Shown in pieces: positions 12,331 through 23,661 of a stretch of DNA of 64,000 bases. Positions within the stretch are counted from its first letter, which is position 1. Every line of letters begins with the position of its first letter. The notes beneath the pieces were generated by a model. The model was not told the origin of the DNA, ran no database searches, and saw only the letters and a program-made list of their open reading frames with translations. A program made the translations under genes and the position numbers. The DNA is taken from the NCBI GenBank assembly GCA_019671135.1, contig JAHRHY010000002.1, positions 806,001 to 870,000 on the forward strand, in the 5' to 3' direction. Origin of the DNA: Linnemannia hyalina (Eukaryota > Mortierellomycota > Mortierellomycetes > Mortierellales > Mortierellaceae).

Positions 12331-15300
12331 ATGTTCAAGAAACGCTCTCCTCCCTCCAAAAAACCAGACGCCAACAATACCAACAACAACAATAACGACG
12401 ACAACGACGACAATTCGGCCTCATCGCCAACTATCACCGTCTCGGTCCCTCATGATGTATTCGACCAAACCACTCCAACATCAACATCATCGACAACGAC
12501 GACTGCAAGGAGGAGTGAAGAGCGGCAATGGAACCGGACGACCACGACCACGACCACTACGTCTTCGTCGAGTCGTAGGAGCAGTTATGAGCGGAGTCCC
12601 TTCTTACCCCAGAATCAGCAACAACAAGGGTTCAAGGCCTGGAACCCTCAGCAACAGCAACAACAGCAGCAGGGTGGCGGTAGTGGTGTTGGTGTCGAAT
12701 CTGGATCAGGTCTTGGAATGACTGCAGGTGCAGGTGGAGTAGGTGGAGGTGCAGGAGGAAGTGCAGGAACAAACACAGGCACAGGGACAACGACATCATC
12801 TCCCTTGTTGTCGACTCTCTCCTCGTCGTCATCGCCATCATCTTCCAAATCCAAGAGTCCAGCTGGTATGATGTTAAACCTTACTGGTATCTTTACCACC
12901 AACAGCACTGCCAACGGAACAACCACCACAGCAACAACAAACTCGGCAACAAACACTAGTAGTGCACAGCCCCAGCCAGCGGCAGCGACAGCCGTAGAGG
13001 CACAGCTGTGGAACGCTGATTGGGTCGAACCGGTGTCGCCGGCGTTACCGCGTTATATCCCTGCCATTGCCGGGAAGGGCGCAGGTATGGGCCCAAACCC
13101 GCGGACGGGAGGAGGTGGAGGTGGTCGATTAAATGCTGGCTGGGGCTCAGGTGGTGGGTCTGTGGGGATGTTGAGTCGGAAGGCTGGTGAAGGCGCAGGT
13201 TGGAAGACGGCGACGGCAACGACGGCCAGCTCTCCTACTTTTGACAGGCGTTCATCTGAGAGTGCTGCTCAGCCCTTCAAGTCCCGAGTTGCTGCAAGTG
13301 CAGGCGCAGGAGCGGGATATATACCCAACAGCAATACCAACGGCCATCCTATGTCACTCCAACAGCAACAACAATATCAACAACAGCAGTATCAGCAGCA
13401 ACAGCAGCAGCCTGCGGTGTCACCAGGTCTTCGACGCAACCAACCGCAGCAGCAAAGGAACGGCGGAGATGGAACGGGAGCAGTGGCAGGTGGATCATTG
13501 GAGATGTCGTGGATGAGCGGCGGTGGAGGACCTGACTACGACGACAACGACCGCCACCACGGCCAAGACGACTATGACGATGGGGACTACTACAACGACC
13601 GCAAGAAGGATCGTTCTTACTCTACCCGGCGCGGACACGGTCACGGACGAGGACAAGCATCCCATTTCCCTCTCCTCTTCAGCGACCCGAAGCGCGTCCT
13701 CCGAGCGCGTCTGTTTTGTCTACGACAGAACCGACGTCTGCACCCCTGTATCCGTCTCGTCGTATTTTTATGCCTGGCGGGCTCTGTTTGCTTCACGACG
13801 ATTCATCTGCTGTTTTTGGGAGCAGGAAGACCTGATGGATTAGGACGGCCGGCCGAGTTGCGAAAGAGTTTTGATCTCACGGAACAGCAACTCCTGGTGA
13901 GGAAGATGTTGGGTCGGTCAAAGGCACCACAGAGAGTCTTGTCGTCTTTTGATGTCGAGGCCCAGAATTATTCTATTCACCAATGGGCGGTTGATACTTA
14001 CGATATCAAAAACAGTAAGTATTTCCATACCCTTTTTCGTTTCCCCAAGGCATGTTACAATGAGGTGAGGGAAGATCTGACACAAATGTTTCTTTTATTC
14101 CCCCCCCCCCCCCTGACTAATAGCAAAGGCGATTGCTCGGGTGGGCGAGGACTACATGTTGTCAAAGGCGTTCAATGGCGCCATGCAGCCAACGCGCGTC
14201 ATCCCCTTCTACTTCAAGGCATCGTTCCGGGACGAGGACGATGATGAGGACCTCCACGTAGATGATCACCATGGCGCCCAGGGATCCGGTTCAGATCCAT
14301 ATACAGAGTCAGGAGCAGGAGCAGGAGCAGGACCACAGGAAGCCGCTCCAATCGACCGCTCTCTCGTCACTATCACGACTCTGATTACACCAAACCGGTA
14401 CGAGGTCTTCTTGAAACTGGTGAAGCAATACCGGGGCCCCATTTCGGTCGCGACTCATATCCGCAAGGGTCCTGAACAGGATGCGATGTTCCATGAGCTC
14501 CACACGTTCTTCAGGGAGAACTCGATCCTTCGCAAGTATGTCGACTTGCATGTGATTGTTGACGGTGTCGATTTCCAGCTCAACATGTGGCGGAATGTCG
14601 CGCGGATGTTTGCCCGCACCGACTACTTCATGATGCTCGATGGTAACTATCACATATGCCTTGTTGGATGTCGCGTTCTGTATGTGTGTACTGTTTAGAT
14701 ATTATAACTGCAATTAATATCCACTTTTGCATTTTGATACGATGTATAGTCGATTTCCATATTCCATCAAGTTTAAAGAAGAACCTACACTACGACCCCA
14801 GGATCAAACAACTCCTTGCATCAGGAGTAGCACTAGTCGTACCCGCATTCGAGTACAAGGTCGACCACGACCCCAAGGATTCAAAATACTTTCCAGAGAC
14901 AAAATCCGATCTGTTGCCACTACTGGAGAAGGGACATATTCATGTCTTCCACGACTCGTTCCCTCCCGGACATGGTGCCACGGATACACCTCGCTGGATC
15001 AAAATGAGTCAGGGGATCGCTGGTCGTTCGGATTCTCACCCATCGCCTCCAAAGGGACGGGCTGGATTCGAAGAGGACTATGCTGCTGCTGCTGATTGGG
15101 AGAAGGCCGCGGCGGCTGCTGAGGAAGATGAGGTTGATGAGGAGCATGTGAGGGAGGAGTATCTGGAACATGAGGCTGATGGCGAGAGACCTTATAAGGT
15201 CACCAAGTTTGAGCCCAAGTATGAGCCATACGTCATCTTAAAGAAGGAAGGAACCCCTTGGTGCGACGAGCGCTTCGTCGGGTATGGCGCCAACAAAGCT

Positions 15301-16458
15301 GTAAGTACTCATCATCGATTTTCTCCTTATAGCTTGGGAGGGGGGGGGGGGGGTCCTTTTTTTTGCTTGACTAGCTGCCACTGTTTATTAACCTGTGTTT
15401 TGTTTTTTGCAAATGAACTGTAGGCGTGCCTGTTTGAGATCTACATTTCAGGAATCGACTTTTGGGTCATGCCCCAAGACTTTCTCATCCACCAATACCA
15501 CGACTACCCCACCACGGACCGCAAGAACGGACGTATCCTCAACCGACAGCTCTTTGTCTCCTTCCAACAGGAAGTCTGCTTCCGGACCCTGAACCGAATG
15601 ATTATCACGGGAGAGTGGTATACCTCCAAGGCGGACAACTTGAGGCATCAGTGTAGTGGATTTGAGGGATTCTTGCAGTCTGCAGATCAGTTGGCGCAGG
15701 AGTTTGAGGACCGCCATCCGGAGAGTTTGTTGAAGGATCCGGTGTTTGTGACAGAGGTTGAGGAGCAGGAGGCGAGTCGACCAAGGTGGCACGGAAATGG
15801 TGGAGCTGCAGGAAATAATCGAAAAGCTGGTCAACAAGGACAAGAGGAGGAGGAAGAGGAACCGAACAGACACAGCCACGAGCGAGGAGGTGGTCACGGC
15901 GAGGTGGCACTAGGTAAACAGCTCGTCGACGGCGAACAGATCCAGGACCCATGGATGAGTCGACCACAGGGCAAGATCTGGGGAGGGGTCCAACCCAAGT
16001 CCTACTACATCCCTCCGCCACCCGAGGAGGAAGAACCCGCGATCCCGATTGATGGGATTGGACTGGAGGCGGCGCTTGAAGGGACCCGTGTGGAGGAACA
16101 TGACAAGAGTCCGTTTAGTTTTGAGGAGGCTGCAAGAGCGATGCAGGATGCTGCGGCGAATGGTGGGGATGGTCGAGATCTGACGGGAGAAAGGTTGGAG
16201 CGGTTCCGCGAAGGCATTATTCTCCCCCCTGCGCATGGTTTTGAGGAAGGGGTCGGGAGAGGTAGTGGTGATTATGAGGATGAGGATGGTGAGGCGGCTG
16301 CTGACGCTGATGGGTCAGCTTCTGATGCTGACTCTGGTGGAACGGCCTTTGGACAACAACAGCAGCAGGACCGTCCTGAAAGTGGAGGTGGCGGAGAGTC
16401 ATTTTTGGACGAGGCTGAGAAGTTGGAACAAAAGTTTAGAATGTATCCTCGTAACTAA
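12331..16458 (+). CDS. Type II membrane glycosyltransferase, GT49 (LARGE-like) family
   Basis: Predicted Golgi glycosyltransferase; family members such as the second domain of LARGE and B4GAT1 add glucuronic acid to glycans, but the substrate here is unknown. Exons 12331-14014, 14124-14642, 14750-15300 and 15424-16458 keep phase and give 1262 aa. The first about 470 residues are low-complexity Ser/Thr/Gly/Gln and face the cytosol. A single transmembrane anchor lies at about 473-496 after a basic patch. The catalytic part begins near 560. It includes a segment on predicting and comparing positions (VDLHVIVDGVDFQLNMWRN), the metal-binding DxD in MLDVDF at about 731, then WCDERFVGYG, GIDFWVMPQDFLIHQYHDYP and a conserved tail region around QEVCFRTL. 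The tail is acidic and Gly-rich. The long cytosolic leader is unusual for the family. Two introns contain C14 and G13 runs. Confidence 0.83.
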
Positions 16459-16563
16459 ATAATAACATATTAAAAGGAGGAGGATGCGTAAAAACACTAT
16501 TCACATTTGTTGACCGTCGACCACGGAGTCTCGGTTGGCTCTCTGGAGGAATACCCCCATTCA

Positions 16564-17282
16564 AAAGTACGCGTCGACAGACAATGTCGGTGCTACACTT
16601 GCAAATCAACCTCTTTCTTTTTTTATTTTTGTTCCTTTTCTTTACTTTTTGTGATGCCTTGAAACACAGATGGCAGAGGCGGCGCGGCACTGCAGGAAGA
16701 GAAGCGCATACTTTTGTTGATTCATAATCACATTTCCTCCAGGAACTTCGAGAGATTGAAAGTTTAACGGTGCTTTTTTAATTTGTCGTGGAGAGGAGAG
16801 AGGCGAGGACGAATGTCAGTATGGGACGCATTACGGCAAGATCAGTATGGACTTTCAAGGACGAGAGCTCACCTGGGTCGATGGTCAATATGTCATGGAC
16901 CAGCTCCTGACGTTCTGGCGACAACCTGGCGAACCTTTTTCATCTGAGTGAGCGATGTACCTAATAGAGAACATTCTCATTTTTTATTTGGGATTAGATT
17001 GTGTTGAATAAACAAGCGAACAGGAAGTAATTCAAGTTTGAGAGAAAGATTAACTCCTTGTCAATGTCAGAAAATTGTCCAATGAGTTACTTTATGAAAA
17101 GTGATGCTGAATGCCCAGACATCGATGGCGAAGGATCCTTGGCCTGTCAGTCGACGTTCGGGCGCGTCGTATCCCCTCTGTAAAAGAGAGAAAGACAAAA
17201 AAAAAAAAAAGGACGATCGTCAGGCACATGCGCGTAGGAAACAATGCAATTGACTATTGCAAACCCAACGGCGAATTAAGAT
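16564..17282 (-). pseudogene. Decayed protein kinase gene (C-lobe remnants)
   Basis: Read on the minus strand, several pieces spell kinase C-lobe motifs in the right order. 17282-17215 gives DLNSPLGLQ-stop-SIALFPTR, resembling a degraded DFG/activation segment. 17177-17091 gives RGYDAPERRLTG then FAIDVWAF, matching subdomain VIII (APE) and IX (DxW). 16936-16873 gives LSPERQELVHDILTIDP, matching subdomain X-XI. 16592-16564 gives PTLSVDAYF followed by a stop, matching the final helix. Splice-like acceptors (ttttacag, tgtag) and donors (gtaact, gtgagc) flank the pieces. A one-base deletion before LSPER and in-frame stops in two pieces argue that it is dead. No HRD loop or N-lobe was found upstream. 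Alternative: a real but highly divergent gene with unrecognised exons. Confidence 0.55.
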
Positions 17283-19269
17283 CTACAAGAATGGAGACAC
17301 AAAAAGAGCACTGCGATGTGAGCGTTCATAGTGGTGGTGCTGCTGAGTCTGCGAGTTATTGTTGTGTTTCTTTAAATAGATCGCAGATTGTAGTGGATAT
17401 TCGTGATTATCATAGTAACCCTATCGCTCATGGCACACATGGTCAAAAGCACTTCTTTCTCTTTCTGTTTCTTTCCTTTTTCTCCCACCCGACGCTCCAC
17501 GAATGCAACAGCTCTCGAGGTCTTGGGAATGAACAATTGAAAAGGAGTAATATATGTTGTTCTTTGTTTCTGAGACGACAAAAAATAATTCAACCCTCGC
17601 CTTGATTGTCATTTTGGTGGCAAAAGCGTAGCATCTCACAACATGTACTTTTTTTTACTGGCGTCGACACCTATCAGTGCTCGCTTAGCAGTGTATGCTG
17701 AGAGGGTTGCGAGCAAGGTTCATTACTTTTACTTTTTCGGGCGAGAGGGAGAGGGCGAAGAGGATGGAGTGAAAGAAGCGAAGGAGGTAGAAAGAGCAAT
17801 GAGAAAAAGATGTGCTATGGTTGGTGGCATCGAATGGTTGCACCCATAAGCCCACGTTGCATCGTCCTTGGGTTCTATGGGTGCCTCCCTTTTGTAGAGA
17901 TGCATGCTGTGATATTTATGGTGTATGAGGGTTCACTCCAACAAACGTTCATGCATCAATTGTCGCCAAAGGCCTTCTCGGATAATTGGGCGAGTAATAT
18001 GGCGCCACGGCCTAGCCTTGCATAGGCAGGGTTGCTCGCAAGCCGGTTCTGTCACACAGACAAAAAAATGACAGCGCGCACAGTCGTTATTTCTCTATTT
18101 TAGTATGGACAAGGTTGAGTTTCAAAAGGGAAATGAATAGAGGATGACATCGTTCCCTTTTTCTTGCCTGCATGGGGAAGGACGAGTGAGTGGTTGCGGG
18201 AGAGATAAAGAGAATGGCGCGGTATGCATTGGAGAAGTTGTGGGATTGTGGTGATTGCATAGATAGTAATGGTGGACAAGTAATGTTGCGCACCATGGAC
18301 GCATTTACACTCAGATAATAACGGATGCATACCATACCATTCACTGTGATGACCATCAGTGTTTACAGAATAGCACTGTGTCCGTCCCCCCACCAAATCG
18401 GTCCTTGTGGTTGCTGCTGATCAACCCAAAATGATTAACACCAAAAAAAGGCGATTCTTGAGTATGTCGTCGCGCTCTTTCTCTTTTTCTGCACTCTTTG
18501 TCCTCTTCGCCTCTTTGTCTCTTTGTCCTTTTCCTTTCTTCCTCCTTCCCTCCTTCCCTCCCTTCCCTCCCTTCCCTTCCCTTCGTACTCCTTCTTGGTC
18601 GCCACCACTATTGATCCCATTCTCTTCCACTCTGCTCTTCTTTTCGTGGATCACACCGCCACTCATTCATCACTTTCACCACAACGACCAACCAAAGGGA
18701 TCTGATCCTTTGTCCCTCTGAAGTGAACAGTGCACTCTGAACACCCAGCACACTCCTTCCTTCCTTCCTTCTTCTTGTCCCCCTCTCTTGGCAAAACTCG
18801 TGCCCAACCTCCCCACAAGACCTTGTTTTTTGTACCCTTTTTGTACCCATAGTCCTTCCTTCTACTTCCTCCCTTCATTCATTCATTCATTCATTCATTC
18901 TCATTCATTCATTCATTCATTCATTACTTCGTCCTCGTTGTTGTTTTGCCAAGCATCATTCTTCTCTGTTTCTTTTCTTTCACTTGACACCATCACACGA
19001 ACTACATACAATACCATACCACAGTTAATACTTTTCTCAACATACCAGTTCGCCTTCCCCCCCCTCTTCTCTCTTTTCCGTCTTTTCTCTTTTTTCTTCT
19101 TTCACCCCTCTTCCTCCCCTCCCTTCCCTTCCCGTGGCAACCCGTCCTCGCCTGCCTGCCTGCTTGCCGTGCCAAGAACACAATAAAGGAGGGCAGACAA
19201 GAACTGGATTGTCCTGTTTTCAAAAGAGCACTCTTAACAACAACCATAACCAGGATACTTCGCTTCGCC
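17283..19269. other. Intergenic, promoter of the PH/SMP gene on the right
   Basis: No supported gene. The left part may contain unrecognisable upstream remains of the kinase relic on the minus strand. From about 18470 the sequence becomes a long C+T tract with CCTT repeats, a CATT microsatellite and an A/C-rich leader just before the ATG at 19270. Confidence 0.45.
18875..18927. repeat. (CATT)n tetranucleotide microsatellite
   Basis: About thirteen CATT units with one interruption, in the promoter or leader of the PH/SMP gene. Expected to vary in length between strains. Confidence 0.9.
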
Positions 19270-22200
19270 ATGCACCCATATCTGTTCTTCTATTTTCTCG
19301 GCGGCTTGACCTTCATCCCCTTGACCCTCCTCCTCGTCTTCACCGTCCTCTGGATACGCCTTCCCGCATTTGACCCGAGCCTACCTCGCCCCACTGACCT
19401 GCCACCCCCACATACCCTCCTAGACCAGATCGAACGGGATAACGTCAAGGACATCCACAGCAGTAGCACCAGTGCCGGCGATGGATCATCCGCATCCTCC
19501 GTATCAACATCCACGGGCCTCGACAAGAACAGGAGTATCCGCAGGAGGAGGTCTGCGCTTCACCACAGCAAATCGGATCAACACTTCAAACCCCAGGCCA
19601 TGTCGTCATCATCCCCCTTCGTCTCTGGCACCAATTCTATCAACACCACCGCCTCTGCACCAGGCCGGCTACACAAGACCACAGTCAGTGATAACAATGA
19701 CGACAGTGACGACAGCGATTGTTCTTCGGATGATCAGGACAACCATGGCGAGGAAGATACCGTCGTTAACGGCGATTCAGCTGCAACTCTCAGTCTCAAG
19801 GCTGTTACTGCAAGGGAGCCGGATGTCTTGATGCAAGCGGACCCCAACCTCAACAAAGAAGGCTACGTTCGCATGACGCGTGTCCCACGGCTCGGCCCCG
19901 CAGCTGAATCCATCTCCGACTACATGTCCAACATCCTTTTCCAGCCCAAGAATGCTCGCCCCAAAGACTCGTACTATGCCGTTCTCCGTTACGACACATT
20001 GTTCCTCTACGAGAGTGACCAACAACGGGACTGCAAGTCCGTCGTGCCCATGAACCTGTACGAAGTCAAGATCTTCCCCAAAAGCCTGCCCGATAACGAG
20101 GTCTTCAACAAGGAGCATCCTATCCAGATCAAGCGGAAACCAGACGCCTCTGTCTCAGCCAGTGCCCAGGATAATGGTCAGGACGAGTATTATATCTTTA
20201 TCCACACGCCTGTGGTCAAGGAAGACTGGTGAGTTGTCACTTTTATCACGCTCTTGCTCTGTTGGTTGCTGTCTGTCACAGCATAGAGATAATGAAGACA
20301 TGTGCAAAGGTGCTGGATGACTGATGGAAATTTTGCATGGGCCGCCTCATGTTACACCCACTAGGTACCTTGCACTGCTGTATGCATCCAAGCTGAGAAA
20401 GCCTGGAACAAAGCAAAAGATTCAGGACAAGGCCCAGTTTGACCCAGAGGCGATTCAGAACCACATTCGCATCATCCATTCCGACAAGCACCACGAACAC
20501 ACCCGCTGGTTCAATTCCTTCCTGGGGCGAATCTTCCTGGGCGTCTACAAGACCAAGAAAATCGAGGAGATCTTTATCCAGAAAATCACCCGCAAGACCC
20601 TCAAGCTGAAACGACCCTCCTTCCTTGGCGAGATCAAGGTCCGCTCCTTCCAAGTCGGCCACAGCATTCCCTACATCACACGCACCAAGCTGCACGAACT
20701 CGCTCCCAACGGAGAGCTCTCCTCCGAGTTCCATCTCTCCTACCGTGGCGGTCTCCGTGTCGAGATCGAGGTTGATGTGGGTCTCGGACTGGCCACGCTC
20801 AAGCCCGTCAAGGTGACCATCGTTCTCGCCGTCTTGGTCAAGTCAATTTCAGGAATGATGACGCTCAAGATCAAAGCCCCGCCAACCAATCGCTTCTGGA
20901 TCGGATTTCAGGAGCCACCCGAGATGGACATTGTCATCGAGCCTATCGTTGCCGACAAAGCCATCAAACTCAACATGATCCTCACCGCTATTGAGTCCAA
21001 GATCAGAGAGGCGATGGTCGAGGCGATTGTGCTGCCCAACATGGATGACACACCCTTCTTTGACTCTCACGGCAGGGGCGGCATCTTTGAGGGCGACGAG
21101 GACATTTCTTCAGAGACGCCCGAGGAGAGCGACGCTGAATCGATGCTGATGGGCAGGGCAGGAAAGTCAGGACGTAGGAAATCAGCAGGAGGTCGCCGCG
21201 ACAGTGTGAGCTCTTTCAATTCGGAGCACGCACCGCCCAAGCTGGATGACAGCGAGCGCAAGTTGTCATGGAGCTCTGCAGGAACGGAGTCTGACATTGA
21301 CCCCGAGTCCGCCCCAATAGCAACAACACCGCCAAGCACCATCTACCTCCAGCCGAATAACAGTAGCAGCACTAATGCCGTGTCTATGACCAATACTACG
21401 ACGCCCATTGCTGCCACTATGGCAGCCAAGTTCAAGCGCTTCTCCCAGGCTCATTTCCCATATAAATCGACAGAGTCATTAGCCGATGCGTCCAAATTGA
21501 ATACCAAACCTACTGTCGCCACCTCAATTGCTACGGCCATCAGGACATCGCCTGCAGGCACCTCACACTCTGTCAGCTCGTCCAACCCAGGAAAACTGTT
21601 AGCCATCCCCAAGCTGAATGTTATCAGCGACATCCCTGAATCTGCAGGGCCCCGGATCTTTGCTTCGTCTCCTTCGAATGGACCTGCCAAGAAGGATTCT
21701 TCCAGTTCATTGAGACGCCTTGCCAGCCTAGAATCTCCGGCCAGCGATGATTCTGAGAGTAGTACCGATAGTGCTGATAGTGCGGCAACGCCTACCGGAA
21801 ACGACCCAGTTTACCAATCGCTCCGAAGTCCAGTTGAGCCAATTGACAAAAAGGAAGGCGCGCCTCGACAGACCCGCCGCACCGAGCTTGACACATCTCC
21901 TCGTTCAAACGCCTCACGAGGATCGGATGCGACAAATGGACAGGTCGATGGAGGCGGGAAGGAGACCACAAGCAATTACGGCAACGGAATGACGTCGTCT
22001 TCATCGCACCTCGGCATCGCGGGCATCCTGGACGGCAAACGGTCCAGGAACAATTCGATCTCAGGAACTGTCCAGAGCAACCTGGCCAACTTGTTCTCCG
22101 AGCGTCGAAACAAAAAGAACCAAAACAAGGGCGACAATAGCGCAGGCAATGGTAACAGTAACAACAGCAACAGCAACACTGACCAGGATACCACCAAAGC

Positions 22201-22978
22201 TACCAACAACAACAACAATAACAACAATAATAGCCACACCAAGGATCATGGCAGGAAAAACAGCGGCGACAGCCTCCTGTCCTTCAAGGCGAAGAAGGAC
22301 CTGTTGTTGAAAAAGATCACGAGCAATAGCAGCACGAATAGCAACCAGAGCGAGGAGGAGCACGATAGCGCGAGCCTCAAGAGCCTGTCGTCCAAGTTAT
22401 CATTGGACGATATTCGTGTTGGCGGACTATTGGGTCATCGCAGGAGAGGCAGCCTCCCTGCTCAGAATGGCAAGGCCGGCCAAAAACAGACAGCTGCGGC
22501 TGCGGATTCGTCGCCGTTGCATACCGCGGACCAGCTGCAAGATCACCAAGGGCAGCAGGAGCAGCAGGAGCACGAGCAAGGGTCACCACAACTTCAAGCA
22601 CCAGGGAGGAGGGGTTTGGAGCGGTCGATGTCCAGCACGGCAGTGTCAAGTTCCCGGAATGTAGACCTGTACCCTCTGGGTAAGCCCTTTGAAGGATCGT
22701 CGCCCTCAACTCGATTTTTGCCTACGGCCCCAGAAGAGACGATGGCAAATCAACCATTGAGCTCAACAGTCGCGTCGTCGAGGATGGCTCCTCTCACGTC
22801 GTCAGGGTCTACGGGCTCGTCTCGTTCGTCGTCCTCGTCGTCGTCAACGTCGAGGTATCTGCAGGAGAAATCGCAGGCAGCACTTGGAGCGACCAAGGCT
22901 TGGATGAAGCGGTCCCTGGATGATCGGCGGATGAGCGATGATGACCCCTTGCTCTCTGGCAAAATGCGCTTGGACTGA
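19270..22978 (+). CDS. PH and SMP-domain lipid-transfer protein, Nvj2/TEX2 type
   Basis: Membrane-contact-site protein: in this family an ER-anchored SMP domain carries lipids between membranes (yeast Nvj2, animal TEX2). Exons 19270-20228 and 20365-22978 join within the codon for W320 to give 1190 aa. Residues about 5-30 are a hydrophobic anchor (FLGGLTFIPLTLLLVF) close to the very N-terminus. A PH-like domain spans about 181-340, containing YYAVLRYDTLFLYES and ending in DWYLALLYAS. The SMP domain runs about 367-551, starting WFNSFLGRIFLGVY and including SYRGGLRVEIEVDVGLG and PPEMDIVIEPIVADKAI. The remaining about 640 residues are disordered and rich in Ser, Asn and Gln, with likely phosphorylation sites. 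A poly-A signal-like AATAAA follows the stop. This C-terminal extension is longer than in yeast Nvj2. Family confident; exact contact site unknown. Confidence 0.88.
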
Positions 22979-23661
22979 GCGCGTTTGAACCTGTGGATGT
23001 ACATAGCCTTTTGAAAAATAAAAATCATTCATTGAAAGAGTGATCTCCACCCCACCATTCCGTGCTGAACAGCCAAGCCACCTTTCTTGTAACTTTCTTT
23101 TTGAATTTCCTCCACGCCTTCTTCCTTTCTCGCTTCTCACGTACTGTATCCGTTCTACACTCACGTCTGTGTCGACCCCCCATCGTCCGCCATTCACCCA
23201 TCCCCGTCTTCCCTCTTCCATTCTTCTTCTCTCAGGGATCGGCCTGTCGTCGACACTCACACACCTTCTTCCCTCGCCCCTTTCACCCCTTTCACCCCTT
23301 TCACCTTTTTCTACATACCTCACGCATCACACTAACATCCCACCTCGCCTTTTGTCGATCGCCTTCCTTCCTGACGTCCACACACTCACATCCACGTAAC
23401 GACAAACGCGCTGCAATCGCCCTTCAACAACCACACCAACCCAACCCGGAACAACATAGTTCACCAGGGACGCAGCGCCACAAAAGCTCCATCCATCTAC
23501 CCTCGTTCAGGCAAGGTACGAGGACCTTGCACCACAGTCGCACGTCAGCACACAAGTCTGTTCAACACTATCGACCGCGCCTGTAATACCCACCGGAAGG
23601 CTGATCACTTTTTCTTTTTATCAGGTGCAGATCTCGCGCCCTTCTCTTTGTCTAGCCTCGA
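22979..23661 (+). other. Promoter and leader of SAC3, with probable 5'-UTR intron
   Basis: A C/T-rich promoter lies on the left. A donor GTACGA at 23516 and an acceptor tatcag ending at 23624 suggest a 109-nt leader intron before the ATG at 23662. No other gene seen. Confidence 0.4.

Noticed and set aside
16807..16951. Plus-strand open stretch with a plausible-looking peptide (YGKISMDFQGRELTWVDG)
   Set aside because: The opposite strand spells kinase subdomain motifs over the same bases, and the plus frame has no start, no splice context and no neighbours; it is taken as the shadow.
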